Assembly: GCA_037043235.1 (NCBI GenBank)
Contig: JAWRVZ010000054.1
Location: 1,225,001-1,289,000 of the forward strand
Length of the DNA stretch: 64,000 nucleotides
Origin: Rhodeus uyekii
Lineage: Eukaryota > Chordata > Actinopteri > Cypriniformes > Acheilognathidae
Direction of reading: 5' to 3'
In this document: in pieces, positions 1-38,524 of the stretch
Layout of the letters: every line of letters begins with the position of its first letter
How positions within the stretch are numbered: the first letter of the stretch is position 1
Made by a program: the position numbers and the translations under genes
The notes under the pieces: generated by a model
Told to the model about the DNA's origin: nothing
Databases searched by the model: none
What the model saw: only the letters and a program-made list of their open reading frames with translations

Positions 1-239
1 GTTGTGAATCCCGGGAATCAAACAGCACTTTTGCCAATAACACTGGCTGTGTATTATTTATAAATATTTTAAATCCTTGTGTTTGTAAGATGTCATGCCT
101 TCAAGAGAAAAACTCGCAAATAACTGAAGCTTAAAATAACCAAACTGCAGAAGTGTTCCGACTGAACCAAGAGCTCAGCTGTTCTTGAGTAAGATTTATA
201 CATTGTGAATTATCTTTTACGTCACAAAAACGGAGTTTA

Positions 240-420
240 AATCCACCGTATGTCACAGTCGTGTCGTGTTGTTTCACACTTCCTGTTTCTTTCCGTGTTC
301 TTCCTGTGTCCTTTCCTGCGCCTGTCATGTCAGTCCCTCCCTCGTTAGTCTCGTCAGCTGTTCCTTGTTATTCCGTGTATTTAAACCCTCATGTTTCCCC
401 CTCATTCCCGAAACCGTTCA
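240..420. mobile_element. Fragment of a fold-back-type repeat
   Basis: TGTCACAGTCGTGTCGTG, then a pyrimidine-rich stretch ending in TATTTAAACCCTCATGTTTC. This resembles in style one arm of the fold-back MITE at 54.9 kb. Weak call. Confidence 0.35.
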
Positions 421-525
421 ATTCCTTTCCTCTCAAAATGACTATTTTTGTCCTTATTGCATAAAAACAATCACTTCTATTCTTAATGCTTGATCAGGCT
501 AGAGTGAAACTAACATGAAATGATG

Positions 526-528
<3 letters not shown>

Positions 529-615
<87 letters not shown>
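529..615 (+). repeat. (GT)n microsatellite
   Basis: About 43 perfect GT units. Confidence 0.99.
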
Positions 616-616
<1 letters not shown>

Positions 617-982
617 TCCACAACCCAATCCTGCAGAGTCTCTCCCCGGTTTGTTTGAAGATCACCAGCTGACAAACACAAACTCTTCCCACTGTGAGTT
701 CCCAGTCCCGGCGGAGAGAGGAAACACTGCAGACGGCACTAATGAGAGACAGAACCTGCGCAAACACACACGGATCCAGACTCTTCCTCCATTAGTCACA
801 CCAACTTACAACTTGATCTTGACCTTGACCTTTTTATATATATATATATATATATGTGTGTAAAAACACATGTTGCCATTAAATGTTTATACTCTTAAAT
901 TTCAGCTTGTTTTAAGTGCCCAGTTGGCTTATTTTTGTTAATAATAATAATAATATTTTCAAAGTATTCTCTGCTAATCACA

Positions 983-1430
983 GCTGAATTTATTAGATGA
1001 TAAATACAGTAAAACAGTGTAATATTATATCAGTGTAAAAAAGCTGTTTTCTATGTGAATATATAGTAAAGTGTCATTTATTCCTGTGATTAAAGCTGAA
1101 TTTATTAGATGATAAATACAGTAAAACAGTGTAATATTATATCAGTGTAAAACAGCTGTTTTATATGTGAATATATAGTAAAGTGTCATTTATTCCTGTG
1201 ATTAAAGCTGAATTTATTAGATGATAAATACAGTAAAACAGTGTAATATTATATCAGTATAAAACAGCTGTTTTCTATGTGAATATTTAATAAAGTGTCA
1301 TTTATTCCTGTGATTAAAGCAGATTTTATTAGATGATAAATACAGTAAAACAGTGTAATATTATATCAGCGTAAAACAGCTGTTTTCTATGTGAATATAT
1401 AGTAAAGTGTCATTTATTCCTGTGATTAAA
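983..1430 (+). repeat. 112-bp tandem repeat, about four units
   Basis: The unit contains GATAAATACAGTAAAACAGT, AAACAGCTGTTTTCTATGTG and GTGTCATTTATTCCTGTGAT. Units are about 95% alike. Related units in the opposite orientation occur at 15.13-15.28 and 23.88-24.35 kb, so the repeat belongs to a dispersed element. Confidence 0.9.
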
Positions 1431-2690
1431 GCTGTATTTTCAGCATCATTACTCCATCATTATCAAGCAGGGTTTTACTTTTACATTTGATTTATTCAGT
1501 TTCTGCATTTTCTTTCGTGAATGATAATGTTAAATGGATGTGATGTTGTCAGGTTTGGATGGGATGTGAGGCCGCGTTGGGACAGACGGCGTATCACAAG
1601 CTGCTCTGACACACAAACAACTCTTCATTTACCGCAGAAAGGCGGTTGCAAAATCACAATGCCATACAGTGTTCTCAAAAACCTCAAATCACACTAAGAG
1701 AGAAAGCATGGTGAAGAATTAGCTCCTACATTTACAGTAACACAATATAGACCATATTATATTAATGCATCTGCATGCATCTGACAAAATGCATTTAATT
1801 ACGCATAAACATTCGGCTCTCTAGATAAAGCCACTTGAGTTGAGTTCACCCACTGATCAGCTATCATAATGGCAATATATTAATATTAATGCACACAAAT
1901 ACATGCATGATTGTGCAGATAGTGTGTAAATATGTCAGACTCTGCCGAGGAAAACCCGGTCACACAATGACACGCAAAACAAGCGCTGCAACAGGAAGTG
2001 TGACACAAGGACGCACTTTTGCTTTCCAAACTCTGCATTTCCTTCCCGGAGTATCATAAGACAGTGAGCAAAGCTCACGAGGGGAATTCACAGCACTTTC
2101 GTGAAGAAGTGAAACACAAAAGATATATTTAGAGACACGGATTTGAGACGCTGTTGCTACTCGAGGTCAAAAACCGGCACTTTTCTTGAAGCTGCATCGT
2201 TACCAGCATCTGATGGAAATGCAGCAGCTTATAAATTCACTTAGAAATCAGCAAATCTGAAAGAGATCTGCACGTTCTGCAAGCTCGACCACAAGCCATT
2301 TCCCTCCATGTGTTGTTTTACTCAATCGTTTAAAGCGAACGCTGGCAAACTTGTGTAAAAGTATTGTAACAATAAAAGTGCTTTTTCAAATATGCTAATG
2401 AGTGTTTGTGTTCTGACCAATCAGAGCAGAGCAGCTCTCAGAGGGGCGTGGCTTAGAGAGACTGAATCTCCGAACGAAGCGTTTCAGACGCTCAGAGAAA
2501 AGGGCTGAGAGTGTTTCTGAATACATGAGACGTCAAAAAAAAACATCAGGAGGATTAAAACGGCTTTAAGACGTGAATGTGGATGTTTCAGTGATATTTG
2601 TGCAACACTGAGGTGTTGATGTGAAGGTCTATGAAAGGAAATAGCAGAATAGATGTTGATGAAGTGAAACATCAGATCGGCACTACATTT
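1430..2690. other. No gene seen
   Basis: Unique-looking AT-rich sequence with no exon-like frames. 2400-2460 (AGAGGGGCGTGGCTTAGAGA) resembles a GC-box phrase that recurs near 5955. Confidence 0.5.
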
Positions 2691-2842
2691 ATATTTACGT
2701 TCACACTCATGCCTTTATCAGACACTTTTATCATTGCATTCAAGAAACACATTGACATTCTAATCAGTTCTTGCTTTCCCTTGGAATCGAACCCATGACC
2801 TTGATGTTGCAAGCGCCAATGCTCTACTGTTAGAGACACAAT
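2690..2842 (-). mobile_element. tRNA-derived SINE (family A)
   Basis: On the minus strand this contains a pol III B box-like GGTTCGATTCC (slightly altered here), then AAGAACTGATTAGAATGTCA and the tail AAAAGTGTCTGATAAAGGCA. The same family recurs about fourteen times in the window. It creates no gene. Confidence 0.8.
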
Positions 2843-2844
2843 TT

Positions 2845-3879
2845 ATATATATAAATTGAAAAATAAATCCCTGTATAACGATTACCGGCATCCTCAGAGA
2901 ATCGTTTGTTTGTTTTTCATGCGTCTTCATTGTAACTGTTAATAGTTCATCTGTTTATCTATCTAATCAATCAATCATCCATTCATCTGACCATCAATAG
3001 AACTATCCTTCTATCATCTATCCATCCGTCATTCTGTCATTCTATCTATTTATCCATACATCTTTTAAAACGACTCTTAAATCTCGACTAAAACGACTTT
3101 TTACTCAAACTCATATCTACTTCAATGGTTCTGGTCAGGCTTGTGTTGACAAACATTTAATTCGGAACAATCCCAATGACACGTCTCTGTAATGTTTGTG
3201 ATGCAAGGCTGTTGAAATCAATCCCTCAATCAATCAATCAATCAATCAAAGTCACTTTATATTCTACACGCATTGACTCCGTTAAAACCCTTTCTTGGGA
3301 GTAAATAGATGTCTGCAGTGAACAGGTGAACACTTGATTTCAGTGCAGGAATAATCTGAATCCTCTTGGGAAACTAAACCAAAGGCAGCTGAGGGAACGA
3401 GCTGATTATCAGATTAATCACAATCTAAACTGCACAAAACATTTATTAAGGCACTTGATCTTTAGGCTTTGCCTGAATTGACCCGCAGTGCTAATGAGGA
3501 TTTACTCCAGCAGACGCTTAATAAATTCAGCCGGTCACGAGACAATGCAGGCAAAAGCAAGCAGGTCGAGTGAAAACAGCGGGTTCAGACGAGGTGAGGG
3601 ATGTGAAACACTTCCTGCCCCTGACCAGACGCTTCACACACACCAGCCATCGCTCCAGCTCTCCTCATGAACCGCCAGCCACTCGGCTGACCATCATTCA
3701 CTCCAACCTGCTGCAAATATTCGCTGAGCGCTGAGAGGAATTCCCATCAAATCAACATTTTATGCTTTACATGATATGATATAATGAAGTGCACAACATT
3801 TTTCATCGGAGTAAAGCATCAGCGATTTACATGTATATACCAGCTAATATAGATTAATCATTAATCTATGATTATTACT

Positions 3880-3880
<1 letters not shown>
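2845..3880. other. No gene seen
   Basis: Degenerate TCTATC/ATCC simple sequence at 2950-3060 and an AATC run at 3222-3250. A short frame at 3488-3670 has no coding character. Confidence 0.5.

Positions 3881-3881
<1 letters not shown>

Positions 3882-3921
<40 letters not shown>
3882..3921 (+). repeat. (AT)n microsatellite
   Basis: About 20 AT units. Confidence 0.95.
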
Positions 3922-3923
<2 letters not shown>

Positions 3924-4019
3924 ATACCATATCAGTTATCAGTCAATACTGGATATTTGTTTTGTTTATTTTACATGTACTTTTGCTGTCATCTAACACT
4001 CACTTACAATCCAGAAAAT

Positions 4020-4790
4020 GCTATTAATTTAATATACACTTAAATTAAATATAAAATAATTAAAATAAAAATAATTCATAAAATATAAAATTCTAATTCA
4101 TAAAATAAAAATTAATTTATAAAATGTAAAATAAAATAATTAAAATATAAATAATATATAAAACAAATTAATTCTATAAAATAATTAATATAAACAATTT
4201 ATAAAATATAAAATACTAATATACAATAATTTGAATAAAAATAATCTACAAAATATAAAATAATTCACTTTTTTTAAATAAAATACTAATATACAATACT
4301 TAAAATATAAAATAATCACATAAAATAATAAAACTACAAAAAATATTATAAAATAAATATTATAAAACATATTATAAAATAATAATAATATATTAAATCT
4401 GATTGGCCCAAAATCCTGCACACTGAACATAAAATATTGTGATTAACTGCAATTATTTCACTTATTTTATTCATTCGGTTGCACATATATCCAGCAGGGT
4501 TATTATAATTTTCTAAAACTAAAACTATTAAAGTCAAATATAGCTGAAATAAAACAAATAATTAATATAATTATAATATAATAATTAATAGGTTTAATTA
4601 GACATTAGAAATATTGAAAAACTGAAATAAGAAAAACCTAAAACCGAAATAAAAATAAATTAAAACTAAATAATAATAATATAAAAAGTAATAATAATAA
4701 AAACAAAAGCCCACAACAAAATGACTAAAAATTGTGATTAAATATAAAAAATATAAAAATAAAAGCTATAATTCAACTAAAATTACACAA
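4020..4790. repeat. AT-rich low-complexity stretch
   Basis: Degenerate AAAATATAAAATAATT words. The short frames here have no coding character and no gene is seen. Confidence 0.8.
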
Positions 4791-5520
4791 CAGACACTGA
4801 CACTTCCAATTAGTGTCTTGGAAACAAAATTTTCTGTATTGCAACAATGAACTCTGACGTGAAACAGCTGTTTCCATCATAACTAGAGCAGCGGCGCTGT
4901 CCTCCGATCCTACCGAAGAGAGAAATGTGTTTGCATCCGTGACAGCAGAACCGTCACCTCACATGTCTGAGGCTGTACAATAAACCTGGAGCTATAGTCT
5001 GCACTGGAGGATTCATAACGGCAGCTGCATGGAGTTTAATCACATTACTGATGATTAAACTGTCTAATGTGATTAACAGATCTGATTCCACACACTTACA
5101 TCTGTCATATAGATCTTATTGGTGATAATGGAAGTGTCAGCGCACTCAATATGACCAACGAACAGATCCAAAACAAACCATTTCTCCTGTGATTGGCATT
5201 TCTGGACTCAAGCAGGGAACGGAGGAGATTTCCAGCGCTTTGCATTTCTTCTTAACCTACATAGTGTTGATCGTGTGTAATACTGACTGAGCGACTGTAC
5301 GGGAGAGTCTAATGACCCGAGAATAAGCCTTCACTGTGTCTGTCGGACTAACTAGGCCACACACACCATTACCTGGAATAACCTGGTAAACACACACATT
5401 TCTCTCCAGAAAACTCTTAAAATCGACCCATTTTGTCCTTTTTCACAAGATGTAATATGTGTCAGTATCATCAGAATGTGTCTGTGAAGTTAAGTCAAAA
5501 TACCCCATCAACTATAAACT

Positions 5521-5652
5521 ATAAAGCTGCTTTTATCATTTCATTCAAGAAACACTTTGACATTCTAATCAGTTCTTGCTTTCCCTGGGAATTGAACCCA
5601 TGACCTTGATGTTGCAAGCACCAGTCTCTACTGTTTGAGCTGCAGGAAAGCT
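5521..5652 (-). mobile_element. tRNA-derived SINE (family A), partial
   Basis: Minus-strand copy with the B-box region and AAGAACTGATTAGAATGTCA; the tail is degraded. Confidence 0.75.
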
Positions 5653-6449
5653 GGATGAAACGGAGCGTCCCGTGAGGATTAAATCAGCTCTTTTTCACGT
5701 CTTATTGCAAATAAACTACCAAAAACACAGTCTGTTATGCGTTTGAACATAAACAGCAGGAAAGAAATCGCATGTGAAAATAAGATCCATGTATTTAAAT
5801 GACAGTAGTGTAATATACAGAACCTGCTGTTAATATGAATCAACAAAAGAAAAGTTATCAGCTGAATAACTTTAGTAGTTTTAATCAGAATATATCTCTC
5901 GAATATTTGAATCCTGCTGTTAATGCTCTAAAAACAGTGTTCCGCTCACTGAGGGGCGGAGCTATGCAAATCATTCGCCGTGAGCGTGGCCTACGCTTTT
6001 GTGACGTCACACTGCTTTTCACACGCTTGTTCTGGGATGCTGTTTATGATTTATGAGGATTCAAAACTGTGTGGATTTTTATCATTATAGGCTGGTTGTG
6101 TAACACTGTTCAAACACCATGTAAAAGTGAATTTTGCATAATAGATCTATTTCGTGTTAATATTAAATCGGTTGAGCAAACACCTATAAACTCACTGGCT
6201 GTTTCTCGCCTTATATTCTCTAACACGTTCAAATAAAGTCGCGTTGCTGTTACCATTAATGGTTTTTAGATATACGGGTGTTTAATGTAATGTTAATGTA
6301 ATGTAATGTAAAACGAAGCTTCAGAAATGTTCATGCATGCATAGCATTTAATTAGAATGGATCGTAAGAACTGCTTTTTGTTGGATTAAACTCTGTGTTT
6401 GCATTGCTAAGATGTCATACCTAAACGTATTCCAGATGCTACATAGAGT

Positions 6450-6770
6450 TCAGTTCAGCGCGCACGAACGCGAGTCAACTGGTGACTCGGGAACCGATTC
6501 AGTCCAACAGTTCGGAACCGACTCGCTCAGCCGTGGCGTCATCGAGCAGGAGGGGATGAGACTCACCCAGAATGGAAGTCCAGCGCCGCACAATCTCTCC
6601 ATCGCTCGAGCTCTTCTTCCCCGCGCGCGGCTCAAACACGGGAGCTGCTTATCGGTTACCGGTGAACGACTCTCTCTATCTCTCCCTCTCTCTCTCTCGC
6701 CTCCTCTCTCTCCCTCTATTGGGTTCTCATAGCACGAGGCTCCGCCCACTTTCTGCGCGCTCCCGAGTGT
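6450..6770. promoter_or_regulatory. GC/CpG-rich patch, possible promoter
   Basis: CpG-dense (CCCCGCGCGCGGCTC, GCGCGCACGAACGCG) between AT-rich deserts, with a pyrimidine (TCTCTC) tract at 6670-6715. About 3 kb upstream of radil. Confidence 0.35.
6567..6602 (-). CDS. Possible minus-strand first exon of an upstream gene
   Basis: On the minus strand a start codon at 6602 opens MERLCGAGLPFW, then a strong donor (CTGG/GTGAGT). It sits in the only GC-rich, CpG-rich patch of the left flank (6450-6770). No second exon was recognised further left, so this is weak. The patch may instead be an enhancer or an alternative promoter. Confidence 0.2.
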
Positions 6771-6829
6771 AAAAGTGTAACAAACGCAGGAGACTATGAG
6801 ATTGACTATGAGATGAAAATGAGATTAAA

Positions 6830-7760
6830 CTAACAAAATTAATAATTTTGAATCAAATAAAAAATAATAAATTAATACATGATATAAAAATAAATTGATT
6901 GAAAAATAACTGTATTTAAATGAAAATTATTAAAATAATATATTAATACATTATATTAAAATACATTTATTCAAATAAATAAAACAATTTAAATAAAAAA
7001 ATATTATTTTTATATTACAAAATGTATATAAATATAAAAGGATTAAAATAATAGATACATTATATTAAAATAAATTGATTAAAAAATAAATATATCTGTA
7101 TTTAAATAAAAAAAATGATGATTAAAATAATGAATTTGTGAATTATATTAAAATAAATTGATAAAAATAAATAAATACAACTCTATTTAAATAAAATGTA
7201 TAAAAAATGCAAATGATTAAAATAATATATTAATACATAATATTACAATAAATTGATAAAAATAAATACAACATTATTTAAAAAAAAATGCTTAAATAAT
7301 AAATAAATTATATGATAAATTAATACATTATATTAAAATAAATGTATTAAAATATGAATGTTTTTTTAATTTAAATAATAAATAAATAAAAATAATAAAT
7401 TAATACATTATATAAAAATAAATTGATTAAAATAAATACAACTGTATTTAAATAAAAGTAAATTGGTAAATTATATTGAAATAAATTGATAAATAATTAA
7501 TTAAATACATCTTTATTTAAATAAAATTTACACAAATACATTCATACATATTATATTATTTTATTATATTAAAATAAATTGAAGTAAAGTAAATAAATAA
7601 AACCGTCAATCATACGTTTTAAGTTAATTTTATTCAACTAAAAACATATATTAAATAAAATGATTTACTGAAAATTGCAATTGATTGAAATAAAAAGAGA
7701 AATGTGAATAAAATACAAATAATAAATTAGTACATTTGATTAAAAAAATTGATAATACAC
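6830..7760. repeat. AT-rich degenerate tandem repeat
   Basis: Loosely periodic words (ATTAATACATTATATTAAAA, TAAATTGATTAAAAATAAAT, CTGTATTTAAATAAAA) recur roughly every 100-120 bases. No gene is seen. Confidence 0.75.
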
Positions 7761-9220
7761 CTAACTTTATAGTATTTTAGATATATTATAATATTATTTA
7801 TAAATATTATTTATAATATTATTTATGAAATATTAATATTTCATTTGTGAACATTACTGAAGTTAACGTGAGCTAATGATACGCAAGACCACAGCATTTG
7901 TTAATAGTAATGCATTAAATAATATTCAAATTACAGTACAGTACAACCAGTGATGTCTTTGGCAATGCTTTGCATACGCAGGAAAGACCACACACATATT
8001 TGCATTATTACGCAGGAAGATAAAGTTACAAAACCTTAGTTTTTCTTTAATGCAAATTGTCGTCAGGACCACATAGTCATATAGGATTGTTGCTGTGAAA
8101 TGCATTTAGAAAGGCCTGATATGTGTTTATATATCTACACGTCTATCTTGATGTTGTAGAATAACTATCTGTTGTTTTTGCATCCACTGTTTATTGCCCC
8201 ACTGTTTATAAAACGTAAGTTTAGACTCTCTGAGTTGATATTATAAGGGTTATTATCTTTAAAAAGTCAAGATTTCTACAGCACACACTTCCAAAGGCAA
8301 ATGCTATAACAATCCGGAGAGAGTTTGATAACTCATTGTGACTCAGCATAACTATAAAATGTTAAATATATTCACAAACTGAGATGATTTTTCTTTTTGG
8401 GTGTCGTGCGCCCTCTAGCGGTGACGTCAGGATAATGTCAAACAGTTTTTACAAAGAAATCTAGAGTAAAAATATTCTTTATGTCTGTATTTTGTTTCGA
8501 TGATGAACGAAAAATAACAAATTAATATATTTATGTCCAAATGTAAATTCTATCACAAAACAATCACCAAATATGGAATCTCGAGTCTCAGAGCTTTCCG
8601 GCGATATGCGACAAGATAAGAAAATATTTTAATTTTAAAGTTCAAATGAATTTTGTAATATGAAACCTGACCCTCAAACCCTCAAAACACTGGATGACTT
8701 TTGGGTTCATGAATAAGCTTTCGAATGATACTGAACTTTTGATGATTACTAAAAAAGCCAATAAAAAAGTGTATTTTTTTTTCGTATCAATCTTTCAAGA
8801 ATTTTTGAAAATCGTTAAGGTGAAATTCCCAATGTACGGTATTTCTTTTACTAACAAATATCAGTGTTTGACTGTGATTATAACCAGGAAGGGATTAGTG
8901 ATCATATTTCTGAGGCACTGATTGATAAAATAAAAGACAAACAGATGCATGTTGTGTTGTTTTAATCTCGTTAATACCGTTGATAATTAATCAGGAGAAT
9001 GCAAATTTTTTATTGTTTTTGCGCAAACTTCCTCCTAAGAGCATCATTCACCTCGCAGAACTCATTCCTGCTGCTGCTGACGATCTGACCACTGCTTTAC
9101 CTCCGTTGGTTCCCTGTTTTTTATTTTAATTTAATTTTTTTATTTTTGTTCTTTGTTTTTCGTTTGTTGTTGTTTTTTGGTGGGGTTGTTTTTTGTGTGT
9201 TTTTTTGTTTGTTTGTTTGT
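7760..9220. other. No gene seen
   Basis: AT-rich flank upstream of radil. No exon, tRNA or clear repeat was recognised. A poly-T-rich stretch at 9115-9225 precedes the GATA array. Confidence 0.5.
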
Positions 9221-9223
9221 TTT

Positions 9224-9224
<1 letters not shown>

Positions 9225-9302
<78 letters not shown>

Positions 9303-9303
9303 T

Positions 9304-9400
<97 letters not shown>

Positions 9401-9401
9401 G
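9225..9401 (+). repeat. (GATA)n microsatellite upstream of radil
   Basis: About 44 units of AGAT/GATA with one interruption (AGTTAGAT at 9301). It ends about 185 bases before the radil start codon. Confidence 0.99.
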
Positions 9402-9584
9402 TTTACCCTCGATACCTATCCTCTGCCAACCGAGACATGACTGTAGGCATTTCTGCCCGGGCGCGCGCCCGCGATGCCCACAAGCGCTGCCCACGTGGAC
9501 AGATCAGCTTGAAGCGTGAGCGCGCAGAACAGAAACTCTACAGATGCGCGCGCAGCTCCCGTCACAGACTGTCAGACTGTCGGG
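9402..9584 (+). promoter_or_regulatory. GC/CpG-rich 5' region of radil
   Basis: A sharp switch to GC-rich sequence with many CpGs (for example GGGCGCGCGCCCGCG) lies between the GATA microsatellite and the radil start codon. It is probably the core promoter and 5' UTR. No TATA box is evident, as is common for CpG-type promoters. The transcription start cannot be placed from sequence alone. Confidence 0.5.
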
Positions 9585-36717
<27,133 letters not shown>

Positions 36718-37630
36718 ATAGAGTTTAAAGAGATGTGATAATGCCATGTTGTGTTTGTTTCCACTAGATCAGGTTTTGCTGCTTGAATGTTGGTTATTTT
36801 TCCCATATTCGTCTCTTCCCAGTCTGTCAGAAACGCTCTGTTTAGTTCCTTTCTCTATGAAGCTCCTCCTTCTGACAGCACACTGTGCTCTGATTGGTTC
36901 GGCTGGATCGGTGTGTTGTGATTGGTCGTATTTGGGAAATGTCCCGCCCCTCTTCCATAGCCGCCAGATTCAACACACGACTCACTCACTCAAGCCCAGC
37001 CCCTTTATTCTGCGCATGAATTATGATAATGAGGAATATTGTGAGTGTTTGTTCCCGGAAGAAACTCAAGAATCAATGGTGGCGTTTCAGAAACACTGAC
37101 TCTGATGGACTTTTGAACAAAAACAAGAAAAACAAAATGACAATTTTTAACATCTGATTTTATATGTACAGGTTCCTTTTTATTATCTTAATTGTGTAAT
37201 CTTTGCATTTTAATTAAACTTTGTTATTAAAAACGTGAAAAACTAGAATAGTTAATGTATGTTATGTGCTTTCAGAACTAACTGTGTTTTAATCCATTGC
37301 ATGACATAAGAAATACATGGTTTGCTGCTTAGTTTTAGTTTGAGTAACTGAAAGCAACACTGATTATCATTAGATCACATGGCGCTTAATTACAGACATA
37401 AAATAGACCACATATAAATCATAAAACATGCCATTTTAGCCTTTTTTAACAACAGAAACTAGACTAAATGCTCGCGAAAGTCTGACTAATGAGTCCATAA
37501 CTTCATATCTGGAAACACCCGACTGGTTACGTTATAGATTAAGTATCCAGGAGACTTTGTACTTTGTGTTTCACTGCAGCAAATAGAATTGCAATGTGTA
37601 AGAAAAAAAACTTTACACACTAGCAGGACA
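36718..37630 (+). other. radil 3' region
   Basis: Probable 3' UTR and flank. 36890-36960 has CTGATTGGTTC, GTGATTGGTCG and CCCGCCCCTC (inverted CCAAT boxes and a GC box), which may be a mobile-element scrap or a cryptic promoter. A 117-codon frame at 36746 has no domain and is not called. Confidence 0.4.
37213..37218 (+). terminator. Probable radil polyadenylation signal
   Basis: An ATTAAA hexamer lies about 0.5 kb after the radil stop codon, in an AT-rich stretch. No better AATAAA was seen closer. Inferred from sequence only. Confidence 0.45.
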
Positions 37631-37633
37631 AAC

Positions 37634-38442
37634 TATATGGCAAGCCATTTTACGTTTAATCAGTCACAGGAAGGGATTCTTCAAATCAATGTATTTCACT
37701 TATTAAATCTCACCATTGGCTGCCATTCGAATTCAATTGTTGATCTAGAGCTTGTTTCTTACTAGTAAAAATTATTTTTGATATCAGTAATTAGATGTTT
37801 ATTAGTCTATTGATGTCAACAGTTGAATTTCTGCTAGTAAAATATATATTTTTTAAATGAATAATTCAGTTGTTGACCTGATTAAAATGTCAATGAGTTT
37901 CTTGAATGCATTGCAAGTCACTTTGGAAAAAAGCATCTGATAAATGCATGAATGGGAATGTAAATGTTATTTTTGGTGTTCATTTCTGACATCATGAATG
38001 TGATTGTTAGTAAGAGTTATTTCTTTAGATAAAAAATAACATGTTGAAATACATTCACTGAAACTAGTGAAAATTGAGTTCTTGATATTTATATCTTTAC
38101 TAGTAACCATGTAATTAATGATATCAAAAATCATTTTTACTTGTAGAAATTATATTTCTGAAATGTGAAATTTCAACTAGTAAGAAATCAATTCTTGATC
38201 AATAATTGAGTTTGAATGACAGCCAATGGTGAGATTTAACATTTACAGGTCTTTGAATTAAACATGCTAATTCGCGTTAACCCTTGCTAGCAACATGCTA
38301 ATTCACGTTAAATCTAGCTAGCGACATGCTAATTCACGCTAAATCCTGCTAAATCCTATTATTACATGAGATAAGAGCGCAATATTTTATAGTATGTCTG
38401 ATCCCCTGGGAAAAATTAAAGTTTTATATGGCTTGCCATACA
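37634..38442. mobile_element. Inverted-repeat element just upstream of sulfotransferase copy 1
   Basis: Imperfect terminal inverted repeats centre on TATGGCAAGCCA at the left end and TATGGCTTGCCATA at the right end. No coding capacity is seen. The right end lies about 80 bases before the ATG of copy 1, so the proximal promoter is embedded in or bounded by it. The interior includes TACTAGTAAGAAATCAATTC-type repeats, a partial SINE tail (about 37885-37970) and a GCTAGCAACATGCTAATTC minisatellite. Confidence 0.6.
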
Positions 38443-38524
38443 GTACTGCAGATCTCGCGGGATCGCAGGCTCTTCATCAGCTGTCAGCTGGAGTTTCTGC
38501 GTTATTACTCGTGCCTTGCTCAGA

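Noticed and set aside
2760..2840. Possible tRNA genes at the GGTTCGATTCC boxes
   Set aside because: No cloverleaf or proper A box could be formed. The sequences continue into a shared SINE body and tail.
36746..37099. 117-codon frame after radil
   Set aside because: It lies in the radil 3' region, has no recognisable domain and no splice context. Its hydrophobic start looks accidental.
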